NCBI GenBank assembly: GCA_965242975.1
Contig: CBDETS010000007.1
Span: forward strand, 4,774,001-4,838,000
DNA length: 64,000 bases
Source: JAPPHA01 sp965242975
GTDB lineage: Bacteria; Pseudomonadota; Alphaproteobacteria; Rhodobacterales; Rhodobacteraceae
Reading direction: 5' to 3'
The position numbers and the translations under genes were made by a program. Shown in pieces: positions 26,619-34,835 of this stretch. Each line of letters begins with the position of its first letter. The first letter of the stretch is position 1. The notes beneath the pieces are model-generated. The model made no database searches and was not told the origin of the DNA. It saw only the letters and a program-made list of their open reading frames with translations.

Positions 26619-28042
26619 TACCAGGCTCCCCTTTCACTTGATCCGCCGCGCCAGTCGCTGCTGTGGTCGGGCTTCCAGAAGCCGCGGCGATCCCCCGGTC
26701 CGTCGTCGTGGCGCGACGAGCGGCGCTTCGGCGCCGGCGTGTAGGCGTATTCGACCGTGCCCTCGTCAGCAATGCGGCAGGCCATGGCGAAGGACCAGAA
26801 GCGGTCCGCGTGCCCGTCGCTGTCCTTCTCGTCGGCCACGAGCCGCGGCGGCCCGGTGGTCCCGCCCTCGCGCTTGACCGAGCGGAGATCCGCGGTGGTG
26901 TCGTCATCGTCGGGAAAGCGGATCCTGACGTCCTCGACCCGCTGGAGCAGCGAGGTCCCGAGCGCGAGCTTGGTTGCAGCCGTGAACAGGTACCCCTCGA
27001 CCATGTATTCGCCGTGGTCGTCCTGGAGGACTTCGAAGAACATCTCCCCCATGCCGGTCTGGTCGACGCCCATGCGCGAGATGCGATACCTCCGCATCAG
27101 GCGCTTGACCGCGTCCCGCTGTTCGGCGAAGCGCTTGTTCGCGAGGATCACCATCTCGCGCGCCCAGAGGACGTCGCCGACTTCCTCGAACACGGTCGCG
27201 ACCCAGAGGTGGCGCCGCCTGGCGACGTCGATCCCGAGATAGCAGAAACCGTGCTCGTAGAGCTCCGGCTTGCCCGCGTCCGCATGCTGGCATCGCCGGA
27301 TCTGCTCCCAGGTCAGGAACGACCCGGCGCCGGCCGCCGGAATGCAGTCGAGCTCCTCGGCCGCGTTGTGCCGGTAGGTGTGACGCACGCGCGCGACCCA
27401 TTCGGAGACGTTTTCCCGCGTCACCGGCTGTCCGGTCGTCTCGAGGACCCGCTCGGCGACGCCGTCGGCGACTGCGTCATTGAACGTAGTCTTGTGCAAC
27501 GATCCCGGCTGCTTGCCGTTTTCGATGTCGCGGCAGAGAAGGTTGAAGGGATTGCCCTCGCCGTTGTGGGTGGAAAGCACGTGGATGCGCCCGCCCCAGA
27601 AGAGGAACGCAAGCGCGGCCTTCAGGACCTCCTCCAGGTTCTCGACGAACGCCGCCTCGTCGACGATGCCGAGATCGCCTGGACGTCCCTTGGAGCGGAA
27701 GGCGCGGGGCGCCGACGTCATCGCGGTGATCGCCTTGCCGCTCTCGAGCGTGATGCTGAAGGTCTTGATGTCCCTGCCGTCCTCGGTGAGGATTCCCTCC
27801 TCGACCGCCGAGGCGGCCCGGTGCAGGTCTTCCGCCCAGCCGGCGCAGTCGTCGACGAAGCCGCGGGTCATCTCGTGGTCGAACGACTGGTAGTAGACGT
27901 CGCCCGCGCCCTCTGCGGCGTGCATCACGGCGTCGTAGGCTTCGCACCAGGAAAGGCCGATGCGGCGGGATTTCTCGATCACCTTGAGCGGTGACTTGTC
28001 CCGGACCCAGCGGGACTGGTACGGCAGCAGAATGCGCTTCAC
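26618..28042 (-). CDS. Phage terminase large subunit (Mu gp28-like)
   Basis: 474 residues from a GTG overlapping the previous stop. The ATPase has a relaxed Walker A around EKSRRIGLSW (residues 23-32) and Walker B LGIVDEAAF (124-129), then coupling STHNG. The nuclease half begins at YLGIDVARR, continues with MGVDQTGMGE and ends near DGHADRFWSFAMA. It packages phage DNA into the procapsid, by headful cutting in Mu-type phages. Confidence 0.9.
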   Translation of the reverse strand: MKRILLPYQSRWVRDKSPLKVIEKSRRIGLSWCEAYDAVMHAAEGAGDVYYQSFDHEMTRGFVDDCAGWAEDLHRAASAVEEGILTEDGRDIKTFSITLESGKAITAMTSAPRAFRSKGRPGDLGIVDEAAFVENLEEVLKAALAFLFWGGRIHVLSTHNGEGNPFNLLCRDIENGKQPGSLHKTTFNDAVADGVAERVLETTGQPVTRENVSEWVARVRHTYRHNAAEELDCIPAAGAGSFLTWEQIRRCQHADAGKPELYEHGFCYLGIDVARRRHLWVATVFEEVGDVLWAREMVILANKRFAEQRDAVKRLMRRYRISRMGVDQTGMGEMFFEVLQDDHGEYMVEGYLFTAATKLALGTSLLQRVEDVRIRFPDDDDTTADLRSVKREGGTTGPPRLVADEKDSDGHADRFWSFAMACRIADEGTVEYAYTPAPKRRSSRHDDGPGDRRGFWKPDHSSDWRGGSSERGAW

Positions 28043-28554
28043 GGCACAGCCTCCACGCCCTCGATCGCGGCGCGGATCGCGGCCGCGGTGTCCGTCGTCA
28101 GGCCCTTCTGCCTGGCCACCTTTTCGACGGCCTTTTTCGTCTCCGAGAGGATCTTCCGCCGCTCGGTCCGGATCCTGGCGGAGGCGTGTGCGGCAGCGGC
28201 GACCGCCTTGGCGGCGCCGGAGAGCGCTTTCAGGTCGTCGCCCTCGGCTTCGAGCAGGAACTCGAACATGCGGTCCTGCACCAGGCGGATCGAGGCGTCG
28301 GCCATTGCGCCCGCGTCGTCCGGCGTGGCCTCGACGAATGCTGCCGCCATCTCGGTCGAGGCGCGGACCTTTGCGATCTGCCGCTCGAGCTTGGCGCCGT
28401 AACGGTGAACCGCCATGTGTGACATGGGATGGCCCTGGTCGGTCAGCCAGTCCGCGAGCTCCGCGTAACCTGAAAAGCCGCGCTCGATCAGGAGCGCGTC
28501 GAGTCGCTTGCGAACCTCGGCCGGCAAGGTCATCACCTTGGACCGCGCAGGCAT
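28039..28554 (-). CDS. Mu gp27-like protein (DUF3486)
   Basis: 171 residues. MPARSKVMTLPAEVRKRLDALL, a helix-turn-helix-like YAELADWLTDQGHPMSHMAVHRYG and a long alanine-rich helical half match DUF3486. It is a probable terminase small-subunit analogue: it directly precedes the large subunit with a 4-bp overlap. Confidence 0.88.
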   Translation of the reverse strand: MPARSKVMTLPAEVRKRLDALLIERGFSGYAELADWLTDQGHPMSHMAVHRYGAKLERQIAKVRASTEMAAAFVEATPDDAGAMADASIRLVQDRMFEFLLEAEGDDLKALSGAAKAVAAAAHASARIRTERRKILSETKKAVEKVARQKGLTTDTAAAIRAAIEGVEAVP

Positions 28555-28555
28555 G

Positions 28556-28864
28556 TCAGTCCTCGGGCTGGGCGCGTTCGGGCCGTGCGATCCCGGGCAG
28601 GCACGGCACCGTGTAGTCGACGATGTCGCGGCCGTGCCGGTTGAGCGTCATGCGCCAGGCGGAGACCTCGGAGCGGGTCACGTCGGTGAGACCGCGGTCC
28701 TCGAGATACTTGATCTCGTTCCTGACCAGCTGGCGGGTCACGCCCATGAATTCGGCCGCCGCGACCTCCTTGCACATGCGGTCCGTTGCGCCCAGGTGGC
28801 CGCCGACCATGATGGTGCGCATGATCGTCCAGCGGAGGCTGGGAAGAAGGACAGGGTCAAACAT
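28556..28864 (-). CDS. Mu gp26-like winged-helix phage protein
   Basis: 102 residues in the VpaChn25_0724-type family: LRWTIMRTIMVGG, then GVTRQLVRNEIKYLEDRGL and a C-terminal VPCLPGIARP. The winged-helix fold is evident. In Mu-like phages it lies between the lysis and packaging genes; role unproven, possibly in packaging. Confidence 0.75.
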   Translation of the reverse strand: MFDPVLLPSLRWTIMRTIMVGGHLGATDRMCKEVAAAEFMGVTRQLVRNEIKYLEDRGLTDVTRSEVSAWRMTLNRHGRDIVDYTVPCLPGIARPERAQPED

Positions 28865-29162
28865 CGTGGAGGTCCTTGCAGCCGTTGACGCGCTCGTCGA
28901 TGCGCGCGAGCCTCTCGCCGTGAGAGGAAAGCGATTTACCGTGATCCTCGAGCATGCCGATGATCCGGCTGGTCATCGGCACCCAGTCGTCGCGGGCGAT
29001 GTAGGTCTGGGTCACGTGGAGCTTGAACTCCGCGAGATCCCTGCCCTCGCGGGCCTCGAGCTCGCGGAGCCGGACGAATGCCGTTCTGACGGCCTGTCCG
29101 AGGATCGCCATCACCACCGTGACGAGACCCCCGACGATCCAGGCGGCGACCTCGCTGCTCAT
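28857..29162 (-). CDS. DUF2730-like membrane-anchored phage protein
   Basis: 101 residues: one N-terminal membrane segment (AAWIVGGLVTVVMAILG) followed by a helical, possibly coiled-coil region ending in RIDERVNGCKDLHDV. It is typical of small proteins in Mu-like lysis clusters. Start Met 29162 overlaps the upstream gene by 4 bp. Confidence 0.65.
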   Translation of the reverse strand: MSSEVAAWIVGGLVTVVMAILGQAVRTAFVRLRELEAREGRDLAEFKLHVTQTYIARDDWVPMTSRIIGMLEDHGKSLSSHGERLARIDERVNGCKDLHDV

Positions 29163-29350
29163 GCGAGGAACTGCCAGATCGCAAAGAGGCCCGCGATCAC
29201 CTCGGCCGCGAGCGTCAGGAGAATGACGACCGTGGTCCAGGTATCGACCCCGTCGGCGCCGAGCCCGCCCTTGCGCCCGATGATCTTGCCGAGCAGCCAG
29301 GCGACCGCCAGGCCCGGCGCAATGACAAAAAGGACAGCGAGCCGCTTCAT
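29159..29350 (-). CDS. Small membrane protein of the lysis cluster
   Basis: 63 residues with two membrane segments (VLFVIAPGLAVAWLLG; TVVILLTLAAEVIAGLFAIW). It could be a holin-like or antiholin protein by size and position. The start overlaps the upstream gene by 4 bp. Confidence 0.6.
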   Translation of the reverse strand: MKRLAVLFVIAPGLAVAWLLGKIIGRKGGLGADGVDTWTTVVILLTLAAEVIAGLFAIWQFLA

Positions 29351-29844
29351 TTCCCCGACCTCTTGTCCATCTGCCGGGTGCCGTACCACCAGAGCCAGCT
29401 GGTCTCGGTGAGGTAGACGACACTGTGAATGATCCGGTCGCGGACCGCTGCATCGTCCTCCGAGAGATAGAAATAGATCACGATCGTCGCCGCCAGGAAC
29501 AGGAACGCTCCGGACGGCCGCATGAGCCCCCGCACGATATCGACGGCAACCAGCCATTTGCTGTCGCCGCGGCTCCAGCGCGTGGCGGCCTCGCGGAAGG
29601 ACTCCTCGAACGCGCCCCAGGCGGCCTGTTCGGCGGCGCCCTCGGCCTCGATCGCCGCGGCGCGTGCGTTCATCGACGCCTCGATCTTCGTGTGCTCGAT
29701 GTCGAGCTTGCGGAGCGCGAGTTCGTGCCTGAAGTTCTGGCGGTCGTTGATGATCTTCGCCCCGCTGCTGACGACGGTGCCGAGAATCGCGGTCAGCCCG
29801 CCAGCGGCGACGGTCGGAATGAAGTCTGCGAGGAATCCGAACAT
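29347..29844 (-). CDS. Holin-like membrane protein (3-TM type)
   Basis: 165 residues with an N-terminal membrane segment (IPTVAAGGLTAILGTVV), a charged helical middle, and two C-terminal segments (GAFLFLAATIVIYFY; SVVYLTETSWLWWYG). This is the plan of 3-TM holins found near DUF5675 genes in transposable phages. Likely role: timed opening of the inner membrane for lysis. Confidence 0.65.
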   Translation of the reverse strand: MFGFLADFIPTVAAGGLTAILGTVVSSGAKIINDRQNFRHELALRKLDIEHTKIEASMNARAAAIEAEGAAEQAAWGAFEESFREAATRWSRGDSKWLVAVDIVRGLMRPSGAFLFLAATIVIYFYLSEDDAAVRDRIIHSVVYLTETSWLWWYGTRQMDKRSGK

Positions 29845-29845
29845 G

Positions 29846-30277
29846 TCAGCCTCCGTGGATGGTCAGTTCAAAGGGTTCGCCCGCCCAGGCGAGCACGTGG
29901 CGGAACGCGGTACGCGAGGCGACGACGGCGCGCTGGCTGACACCTTTATATAAGAGGCGTCCGCGCCGGAGGCCCGGCAACAGGCATCCGTGGGTGTGGG
30001 TCCTGAGACCCTTTTCCGTGTCGCCGCCGACGTTGCCGGCGTGAAAGAGGATGTGGCTTCGGTTCGGGACGCCGGTGACAAGCAGGCATCGACCGAACCG
30101 GGGAGATACGTGGAGCACCACCATGTAGGTGCCAGTGGGAATGCAGGAGACGTTGCGGCGGTTGTCCCGCCAGGGCGGCTCCATGATGTGAACCGGGCCA
30201 GGCAGTCCGCGCGCGGAAAGGACGCCAACTGTACCGTGGTCGCTCGTCTCGTCGCGTATCAGCCTGGCCCGGTTCAT
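29846..30277 (-). CDS. DUF5675-family protein of the lysis cluster
   Basis: 143 residues. The pattern GVLSARGLPGPVHIMEPPWRDN, CIPTGTY, HILFHAGN and THGCLLPG is typical of DUF5675, found next to holins and thought to act on the cell wall, with conserved His and Cys residues (FHAGN, HGCLL). Met 30277 is the natural start. Confidence 0.75.
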   Translation of the reverse strand: MNRARLIRDETSDHGTVGVLSARGLPGPVHIMEPPWRDNRRNVSCIPTGTYMVVLHVSPRFGRCLLVTGVPNRSHILFHAGNVGGDTEKGLRTHTHGCLLPGLRRGRLLYKGVSQRAVVASRTAFRHVLAWAGEPFELTIHGG

Positions 30278-30291
30278 GCTGCAGTCCCCGG

Positions 30292-30846
30292 TCAGTCCGG
30301 GGGGGATGGAAGCCGGAGGACGCAGTTCTTCAGCGCCTCCGCGACGGATTCGTAGTCGGGTAGCCATTCCTTGTTCTCGCGAACCAGGAGGATCCGCTCA
30401 TCCGCGCAGATCGCGTGATTGGTTAGACGGAAGGTTTCGCCGTTCTGCTTCACGCAGGGGCCTCCCCTGTCGCTGGTGCCCTTGACGTGCCAGTGGCGCT
30501 CGTTCTCGGCCCTGTGGTTGTGGCAGTCGTCCTTTGGCGACAGCTGTCCCGCGTGGGCGAGCTTCATGGGCTCGAGCTCCGCGGGCTGGAACACCAGGGG
30601 CAGGTCGCGGACGACGACCGGATCGGCTGGCGCCGGGTCGAAGCTGGCGGCAACCACGAAAACCTCGTTGATCGGATCGGCGAGGACCTGGTCGAGGAAG
30701 ATCTCCGGGTCCTCGCCCCCGGCATTGAAGGTGAGAACGGGCTCCGGTTGAGCGACGGCCGAGAAACCCGCGAGGCCGAAGGCCGTGGCGAGTACGGCCG
30801 CGGCGACTACCGCGAATTGGTTTGGTGTGTGTCGAATCCTGATCAT
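30292..30846 (-). CDS. Exported protein, first gene of the minus-strand late operon
   Basis: 184 residues with a signal peptide (VAAAVLATAFGLAGFSAVAQ). The mature part has a Cys/His-rich stretch (DDCHNHRAENERHWHV, then GGPCVK). I recognise no family. The ribosome site AAAGGAGG is strong. As the first gene after the late promoter and next to DUF5675, it may be a periplasmic lysis factor. Confidence 0.6.
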   Translation of the reverse strand: MIRIRHTPNQFAVVAAAVLATAFGLAGFSAVAQPEPVLTFNAGGEDPEIFLDQVLADPINEVFVVAASFDPAPADPVVVRDLPLVFQPAELEPMKLAHAGQLSPKDDCHNHRAENERHWHVKGTSDRGGPCVKQNGETFRLTNHAICADERILLVRENKEWLPDYESVAEALKNCVLRLPSPPD

Positions 30847-30896
30847 GCAGGGTCCTCCTTTGAAAGACGGTTAAACGCGCGTTGAAACGCTTTTGA

Positions 30897-30957
30897 CTGC
30901 GTCTTTATGGAGGATTCGGAGTGGCCTGTTCAGGGGACCATGGTCCCCTGAACAGGC
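30897..30957 (-). promoter_or_regulatory. Late promoter with 34-bp palindromic operator (left operon)
   Basis: 30924-30957 is a perfect palindrome (half-site GCCTGTTCAGGGGACCA). Fourteen bases downstream on the minus strand is CATAAA (30909-30904), a candidate -10 box; a start near 30897 leaves a leader of about 50 nt before the exported-protein gene. The 24-bp core and one flank are identical to 47051-47079, where a -10-like TATTTT lies at the same 14-base distance. The Mor-family protein at 46689 is the likely activator. Confidence 0.75.
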
Positions 30958-31130
30958 GGCGGGAATCAGGCAGAAGAGGATTGCCGACGCCCGACTCAGA
31001 CCGGGCGGGGGCCGGGATGCAGGCAACATCCCGAACCGGGAGAGCAGCCTCCCACGATGAACGTCGGCCAAGCGCCACCGTCCCGCCACCCTCGCAAGGG
31101 CAGGGACGTTATCGTGGGAGCGTCCACACC

Positions 31131-31943
31131 TTGTCAAACCCCGATTTCACGCCGGTCGCCCCGGCGGAGCCCGTCGCGCCATGGTTCGGCGGAAAGAGAT
31201 TGCTCGCCAAACGCATCATTGCGCGCATCGATGCGGTCCCTCACAAGTGCTATGCGGAGCCCTTCGTCGGCATGGGCGGGGTCGTCCTCCGCCGCGCCAA
31301 CCGCCCGAAGAGCGAGATCATCAACGATATCAACGCCGATGTCGTGAACCTTTTCCGCATCATGCGCGAGCACCCGGACGAGCTTGTCAGGCAGTTCGAG
31401 TGGGTTTTGGCATCGCGAAACGATTTCCTGCGCTTGCGCTCGACTCCAGCCGAAGTCCTGACCGACATCCAGCGCGCCGCGCGTTTTGCCTACCTGCAAA
31501 AGATGTCATTCGGAGGCACACCGGCAGTGAATGTCACACCTGGTCAGGTATCGACGGACGTTCACGGGTCCGCGCGCCTGAAGCTGGCGAGCATGAAGAA
31601 GCTAATCGCTGCCGTTCATACGCGGTTGCAGGGCGTCCACGTCGAGCGCATGGATTGGGACGTGTTCATCCGGCGCTACGACCGACCGTTCACCCTGTTC
31701 TACATCGACCCGCCCTACTGGGGCCACGAGACCGATTACGGGAAGGGCCTGTTCGCGCGCGAGGACTTCGCGCGCATGGCGGAGATCCTGCGCGAGATCA
31801 AGGGGCGGTTCATCCTTTCCATCAACGACCGGCCCGAGGTGCGCGCGACGTTCGCGGGATTCGAGGTCGAGGAGGTGACGACGCGCTACACGGCGAACCA
31901 GCTGGCGGCGAAGCGTGTGGTCGAACTCTTGATTAGCAATTGA
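31131..31943 (+). CDS. Phage D12-class DNA adenine methyltransferase
   Basis: 270 residues from a TTG (GGGAG about 11 nt upstream); an earlier in-frame start is possible. Motif X-like APWFGGKRLLAKRI opens the protein, AdoMet motif I is EPFVGMGGVVLRR and motif IV is FYIDPPYWG. The middle (RLRSTPAEVLTDIQRAARFAYLQ) is typical of phage Dam proteins. It would methylate adenine N6, perhaps protecting phage DNA from restriction. It lies just right of the late palindrome but on the opposite strand. Confidence 0.88.
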   Translation: MSNPDFTPVAPAEPVAPWFGGKRLLAKRIIARIDAVPHKCYAEPFVGMGGVVLRRANRPKSEIINDINADVVNLFRIMREHPDELVRQFEWVLASRNDFLRLRSTPAEVLTDIQRAARFAYLQKMSFGGTPAVNVTPGQVSTDVHGSARLKLASMKKLIAAVHTRLQGVHVERMDWDVFIRRYDRPFTLFYIDPPYWGHETDYGKGLFAREDFARMAEILREIKGRFILSINDRPEVRATFAGFEVEEVTTRYTANQLAAKRVVELLISN

Positions 31944-32021
31944 TGCGCGGACGGCTCAGGTGATACAATCGATCGGCGTTCTCGATCTTATCGAAAGGCT
32001 CAATTCTACATGACCGCAGTA

Positions 32022-32270
32022 TTATTCCCTTCCGACGTGATCATCGAAATGCTTCAAGATATTGTCGAGTGCGACCTGAACGGATCTGAATCTCGGGTTG
32101 ATAAAAACCACTTTGCCGTCGCCCGTACGGAGAACGTCCAAGGATCTGACGATCTTCCGGAGAATTTCGGGGTCCCGATTGCCGAGCTCGGCGATGATCG
32201 CAATGGTTAAAGCCTTCAGGGCCGTTACTTCGGATTCAAGATCCCGCTTCCCTGACTCGTTGCCGGTCAT
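32022..32270 (-). CDS. Small helical protein, unknown
   Basis: 82 residues: a charged coiled-coil-like start (ESEVTALKALTIAIIAELG) and ILRKIVRSLDVL. No family recognised. It lies on the repressor's strand, downstream of the two lipoprotein genes, and may be expressed in the lysogen. An antisense frame (32010-32210) is less gene-like. Confidence 0.5.
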   Translation of the reverse strand: MTGNESGKRDLESEVTALKALTIAIIAELGNRDPEILRKIVRSLDVLRTGDGKVVFINPRFRSVQVALDNILKHFDDHVGRE

Positions 32271-32329
32271 CGCGCCTCCCGCCCTTTAAGCCGCGATGCC
32301 TCGCGCCCTGGTCAGTCGAAGTGTCTGCG

Positions 32330-32599
32330 TCACAAGCAATAGCAGGGGGAGCCTATCGGGATCGGTTCGAGGAGCTCGCACGACCCATTACCTGTTACGC
32401 AAATTGTGGTCAGGGGCGGTTGGGCGGGCAACCCGCCCATCAAGACGGAAGGCTCAGTTTCCGATATCGTGACGTTTACGTCTACGCCTGCGCCACTCCT
32501 CATTTCACCATCAACGCTCCCTTGATTTTCGATGGTGCCGCCACACGCGCTTAGAAAAACGATCAACACGGCGTACATCATCGCGATAGAGTATCTCAT
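32330..32599 (-). CDS. Small prophage lipoprotein 1
   Basis: 89 residues. The N-terminus MMYAVLIVFLSACGG contains a lipobox (LSAC). The mature part is short and has four further Cys, ending in CYCL. No family recognised. It shares strand with the repressor, so it may be a lysogenic-conversion or superinfection-exclusion lipoprotein. Confidence 0.6.
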   Translation of the reverse strand: MRYSIAMMYAVLIVFLSACGGTIENQGSVDGEMRSGAGVDVNVTISETEPSVLMGGLPAQPPLTTICVTGNGSCELLEPIPIGSPCYCL

Positions 32600-32651
32600 T
32601 TTTTTCCCTAATTCGCGGTCGGTTCGATCTGGCTGCATGCGAGGGCTGCCA

Positions 32652-33185
32652 TTACGGCGCATACGCGCCGAGCCTCTCAATGACGAACTTCCGCGCGCAC
32701 TCGTGATCGGCTGGCGAAACCCGACGGCCATTCGGAAAGGGGAAATCAGGCTGCGGCACCTGCTCAACCGCGGGCGTCACGTATTCGAAAGCGTACCCAT
32801 TGCAAAACCGGCCATCAACGAACAAGGTGCCCGGCTGCGAGCTCTCGTAAAGGGAAACGCATGCGCCGGACCACGAATCGGCCGCCGAGAAGCAGACGAC
32901 GTTCTCCTGCACATAGGACACCCAGACGTCATGGGCTAAATTGCTGCCCGCAATCGTGCCCAGGGCGACGTACCTCACCGCGCCAGCAGGTTCCTGAAAC
33001 ACGTAGAACCCCCGGCCCCGATCATTGACCAGCGGAAAAGCCCGCCGGGACGGATCAGCTTCAAAAAAACCATCATATAGCGACAGGGCATCTACTTCGA
33101 CCAGCGCAGCCGTTTTCTGGCCCTCGGGCTGAACGCAAGCCGCCACCGAAAAGAGAGCACAAAGGCAGGTGAGAAGCCTGAGCAT
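32652..33185 (-). CDS. Prophage lipoprotein 2
   Basis: 177 residues with signal sequence and lipobox (CALFSVAAC). The mature part is beta-rich, with RGFYVFQEPAGAVRYV and paired Cys around CFSAADSWSGAC. It starts 2 bp from the repressor stop, so it is almost certainly co-transcribed with it and made in the lysogen. Unknown family; surface exclusion is an inference from position. Confidence 0.65.
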   Translation of the reverse strand: MLRLLTCLCALFSVAACVQPEGQKTAALVEVDALSLYDGFFEADPSRRAFPLVNDRGRGFYVFQEPAGAVRYVALGTIAGSNLAHDVWVSYVQENVVCFSAADSWSGACVSLYESSQPGTLFVDGRFCNGYAFEYVTPAVEQVPQPDFPFPNGRRVSPADHECARKFVIERLGAYAP

Positions 33186-33186
33186 G

Positions 33187-33921
33187 TCAATGTTGTCCCT
33201 GTATCTGTTTCAGCGCGTCCGCCGCGTCGATGCCGAGCCCGAGCAGCCGCGCAGCCCAGACGACCTGGCCAACGACGGTAGCGCTGGCACCGGCGACCGG
33301 TGGCAACGAGTCCGCGCCCGCCACGAATGACGACCCCTCCTCCCCGGCCCGCGCCCGCCTGACCAGAAGCTTGCCGTCGGTCTCGATCGCGTAGACGAGG
33401 CCGTCGACCGGCTCCGCCCGCCCTGTGTCGACCAGGAGGTTGCTGCCGCGCGCGAGCGCCGGCTCCATCGAGTCGTCGAACAGCATGACAACCCGGCACA
33501 TTTCCGGCCGGAGATCAAATGCCCGGAGAAAATTCGCGCCGAACCAGGCGCAGCCGGTCGGGCTGTAGCCGACGGTCCCCGCCTGCATCGGCAACGGCAA
33601 AGGCTGCACGTCCACGGCGTGCTGTAACGCGAATTCGGGGGGCGCGGACACGGTGGCCGGAGTCGACGCATCCGGCGTGCGAGGGCCGGTCGATGTCGGC
33701 TGCGCACGTGGAGGGCCGACATATAACTCAAGGCCAACCGCTTTACAGATCTCGGCAGCACGGTCGATGGACGGAGATTGAGGTCTTACCGCATCCAATA
33801 GACCGCGAAGCGACCACTTTGCCAGCCCATGGGAATACTCAAAACGTCGAGCTCCACCACCTGATGCTGAAACCGCCTTCCGTGTTGCCTCTCTAAGTAC
33901 CGTACTCGGAAGCATATGCAC
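33187..33921 (-). CDS. Phage repressor with LexA/S24-type peptidase domain
   Basis: 244 residues. An N-terminal DNA-binding region contains a helix-turn-helix-like SHGLAKWSLRGLLDAVRPQSPSI, then a proline-rich linker. The C-terminal S24 domain has Ser151 in FDDSMEP and Lys184 in DGKLLVRR, the catalytic dyad for RecA-stimulated self-cleavage. Such an SOS-cleavable repressor differs from Mu c. It is divergent from the split regulator gene at 34013 across a 91-bp gap that should hold operators. Confidence 0.85.
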   Translation of the reverse strand: MHMLPSTVLREATRKAVSASGGGARRFEYSHGLAKWSLRGLLDAVRPQSPSIDRAAEICKAVGLELYVGPPRAQPTSTGPRTPDASTPATVSAPPEFALQHAVDVQPLPLPMQAGTVGYSPTGCAWFGANFLRAFDLRPEMCRVVMLFDDSMEPALARGSNLLVDTGRAEPVDGLVYAIETDGKLLVRRARAGEEGSSFVAGADSLPPVAGASATVVGQVVWAARLLGLGIDAADALKQIQGQH

Positions 33922-34012
33922 AACCTAGCATAACCGCTAGTGCGGCGAAAGAGTATTGTTTTGTGTGTGAAAACACTTGTCATCGTGCGCAATTATGCAT
34001 AATGTGTGCGTC
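33922..34012. promoter_or_regulatory. Early promoter/operator region
   Basis: This AT-rich gap between divergent repressor and early regulator contains a perfect 12-bp palindrome ATTATGCATAAT (33992-34003), the inverted repeat GTGTGAAAACAC and CTAGC...GCTAG near 33925. TTGTCA (33977) and CATAAT (33998) could be a rightward promoter, although their 15-bp spacing is short. Confidence 0.55.
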
Positions 34013-34080
34013 ATGATGCATACTGACGAAATGATCATACGAATCATTCGGGCGTTTCAGGCAGCGCGAGGAATCTCGCC

Positions 34081-34088
34081 GTCCTATG
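34081..34088. repeat. 8-bp target site duplication, left copy
   Basis: GTCCTATG, repeated exactly at 37386-37393 on the other side of the element. Eight base pairs is the IS66 target duplication length. Confidence 0.95.
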
Positions 34089-34185
34089 GTAAGCGGGTAA
34101 ACGGCGACGTCCGATAAATCGGTTGCCTGTGCGGGGGGAGCATCGGGATAATTCCGGTCATTCAACAATGATCGGAGGTTTTGTC

Positions 34186-34473
34186 ATGTCCAGTGATTTG
34201 AACGGTTCGGCTGGTTCCCGTCCTGCACGTGTGGTGCGCAGCGCGACGGAGTGGACCGCCATCATGGAGGACTTCGAGCGTTCGGGGCTGTCGCGTCGGG
34301 AGTTTTGCGAGTCCCGGGGTCTGTCGGTGAAGACCTTCGGGAACTGGCGGCACCGTCTCGGCGCCACGGGCGGGAAGGGTTCCTTCGTCGAGCTGGCGCC
34401 GCCGGTCATGTCCGGCTGGGACGTCGAGCTTGAACTGGGCGACGGGGTCGTCCTGCGTGTTCGGCGTTCGTGA
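34186..34473 (+). CDS. tnpA: IS66 TnpA-like accessory protein
   Basis: 95 residues with a helix-turn-helix typical of IS66 OrfA: SGLSRREFCESRGLSVKTFGNW. ATG 34186 is chosen because GGAGG precedes it by 7 nt. Overlaps tnpB by 4 bp. Confidence 0.8.
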   Translation: MSSDLNGSAGSRPARVVRSATEWTAIMEDFERSGLSRREFCESRGLSVKTFGNWRHRLGATGGKGSFVELAPPVMSGWDVELELGDGVVLRVRRS

Positions 34474-34835
34474 TGCTTGGCGGCTGGCCGCGTGGCGGCA
34501 TCTGGCTGTCGACGGACCCGGCGGACATGCGGCGCAGTTTCGATGGGCTGTGCGCCCTGGTGGCGGGTCATCTCGGATGCAATCCGGCCGACGGGCGTTG
34601 GTACGTGTTCGTCAATCGGCGCCGGACGATCGTCAAGATCCTCGGCTTCGAGCAGGGCGGCTTCTTCATCTGGTCCAAGCGCCTGGAACAGGGCCTGTTC
34701 GCCCCGCCGCCGGCTTCCGGGCGGGCGGCGCTTGCATTGTCCTCGACCGAACTGATGGCGCTGATCGACGGCATCGACGTCACCGTCCGGCGCCGGCGCA
34801 AGCGTTACGGCGGTCCCCGGCTGGCGTCCGGGTGA
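34470..34835 (+). CDS. tnpB: IS66 Orf2 / TnpB accessory protein
   Basis: 121 residues. The family hallmark STDPADMRRSFDGLCALV is followed by VFVNRRRTIVKILGFEQGGFFIWSKRLE with only small variation. Required for transposition in IS66 elements, but with unknown biochemistry. Start GTG 34470 or ATG 34473. Its end overlaps the convergent tnpC by about 30 bp. Confidence 0.9.
   Translation: MMLGGWPRGGIWLSTDPADMRRSFDGLCALVAGHLGCNPADGRWYVFVNRRRTIVKILGFEQGGFFIWSKRLEQGLFAPPPASGRAALALSSTELMALIDGIDVTVRRRRKRYGGPRLASG

Noticed and set aside
32010..32210. 66-codon plus-strand frame opposite the 32022-32270 gene
   Set aside because: The minus-strand protein is more regular and fits the direction of the neighbouring genes.
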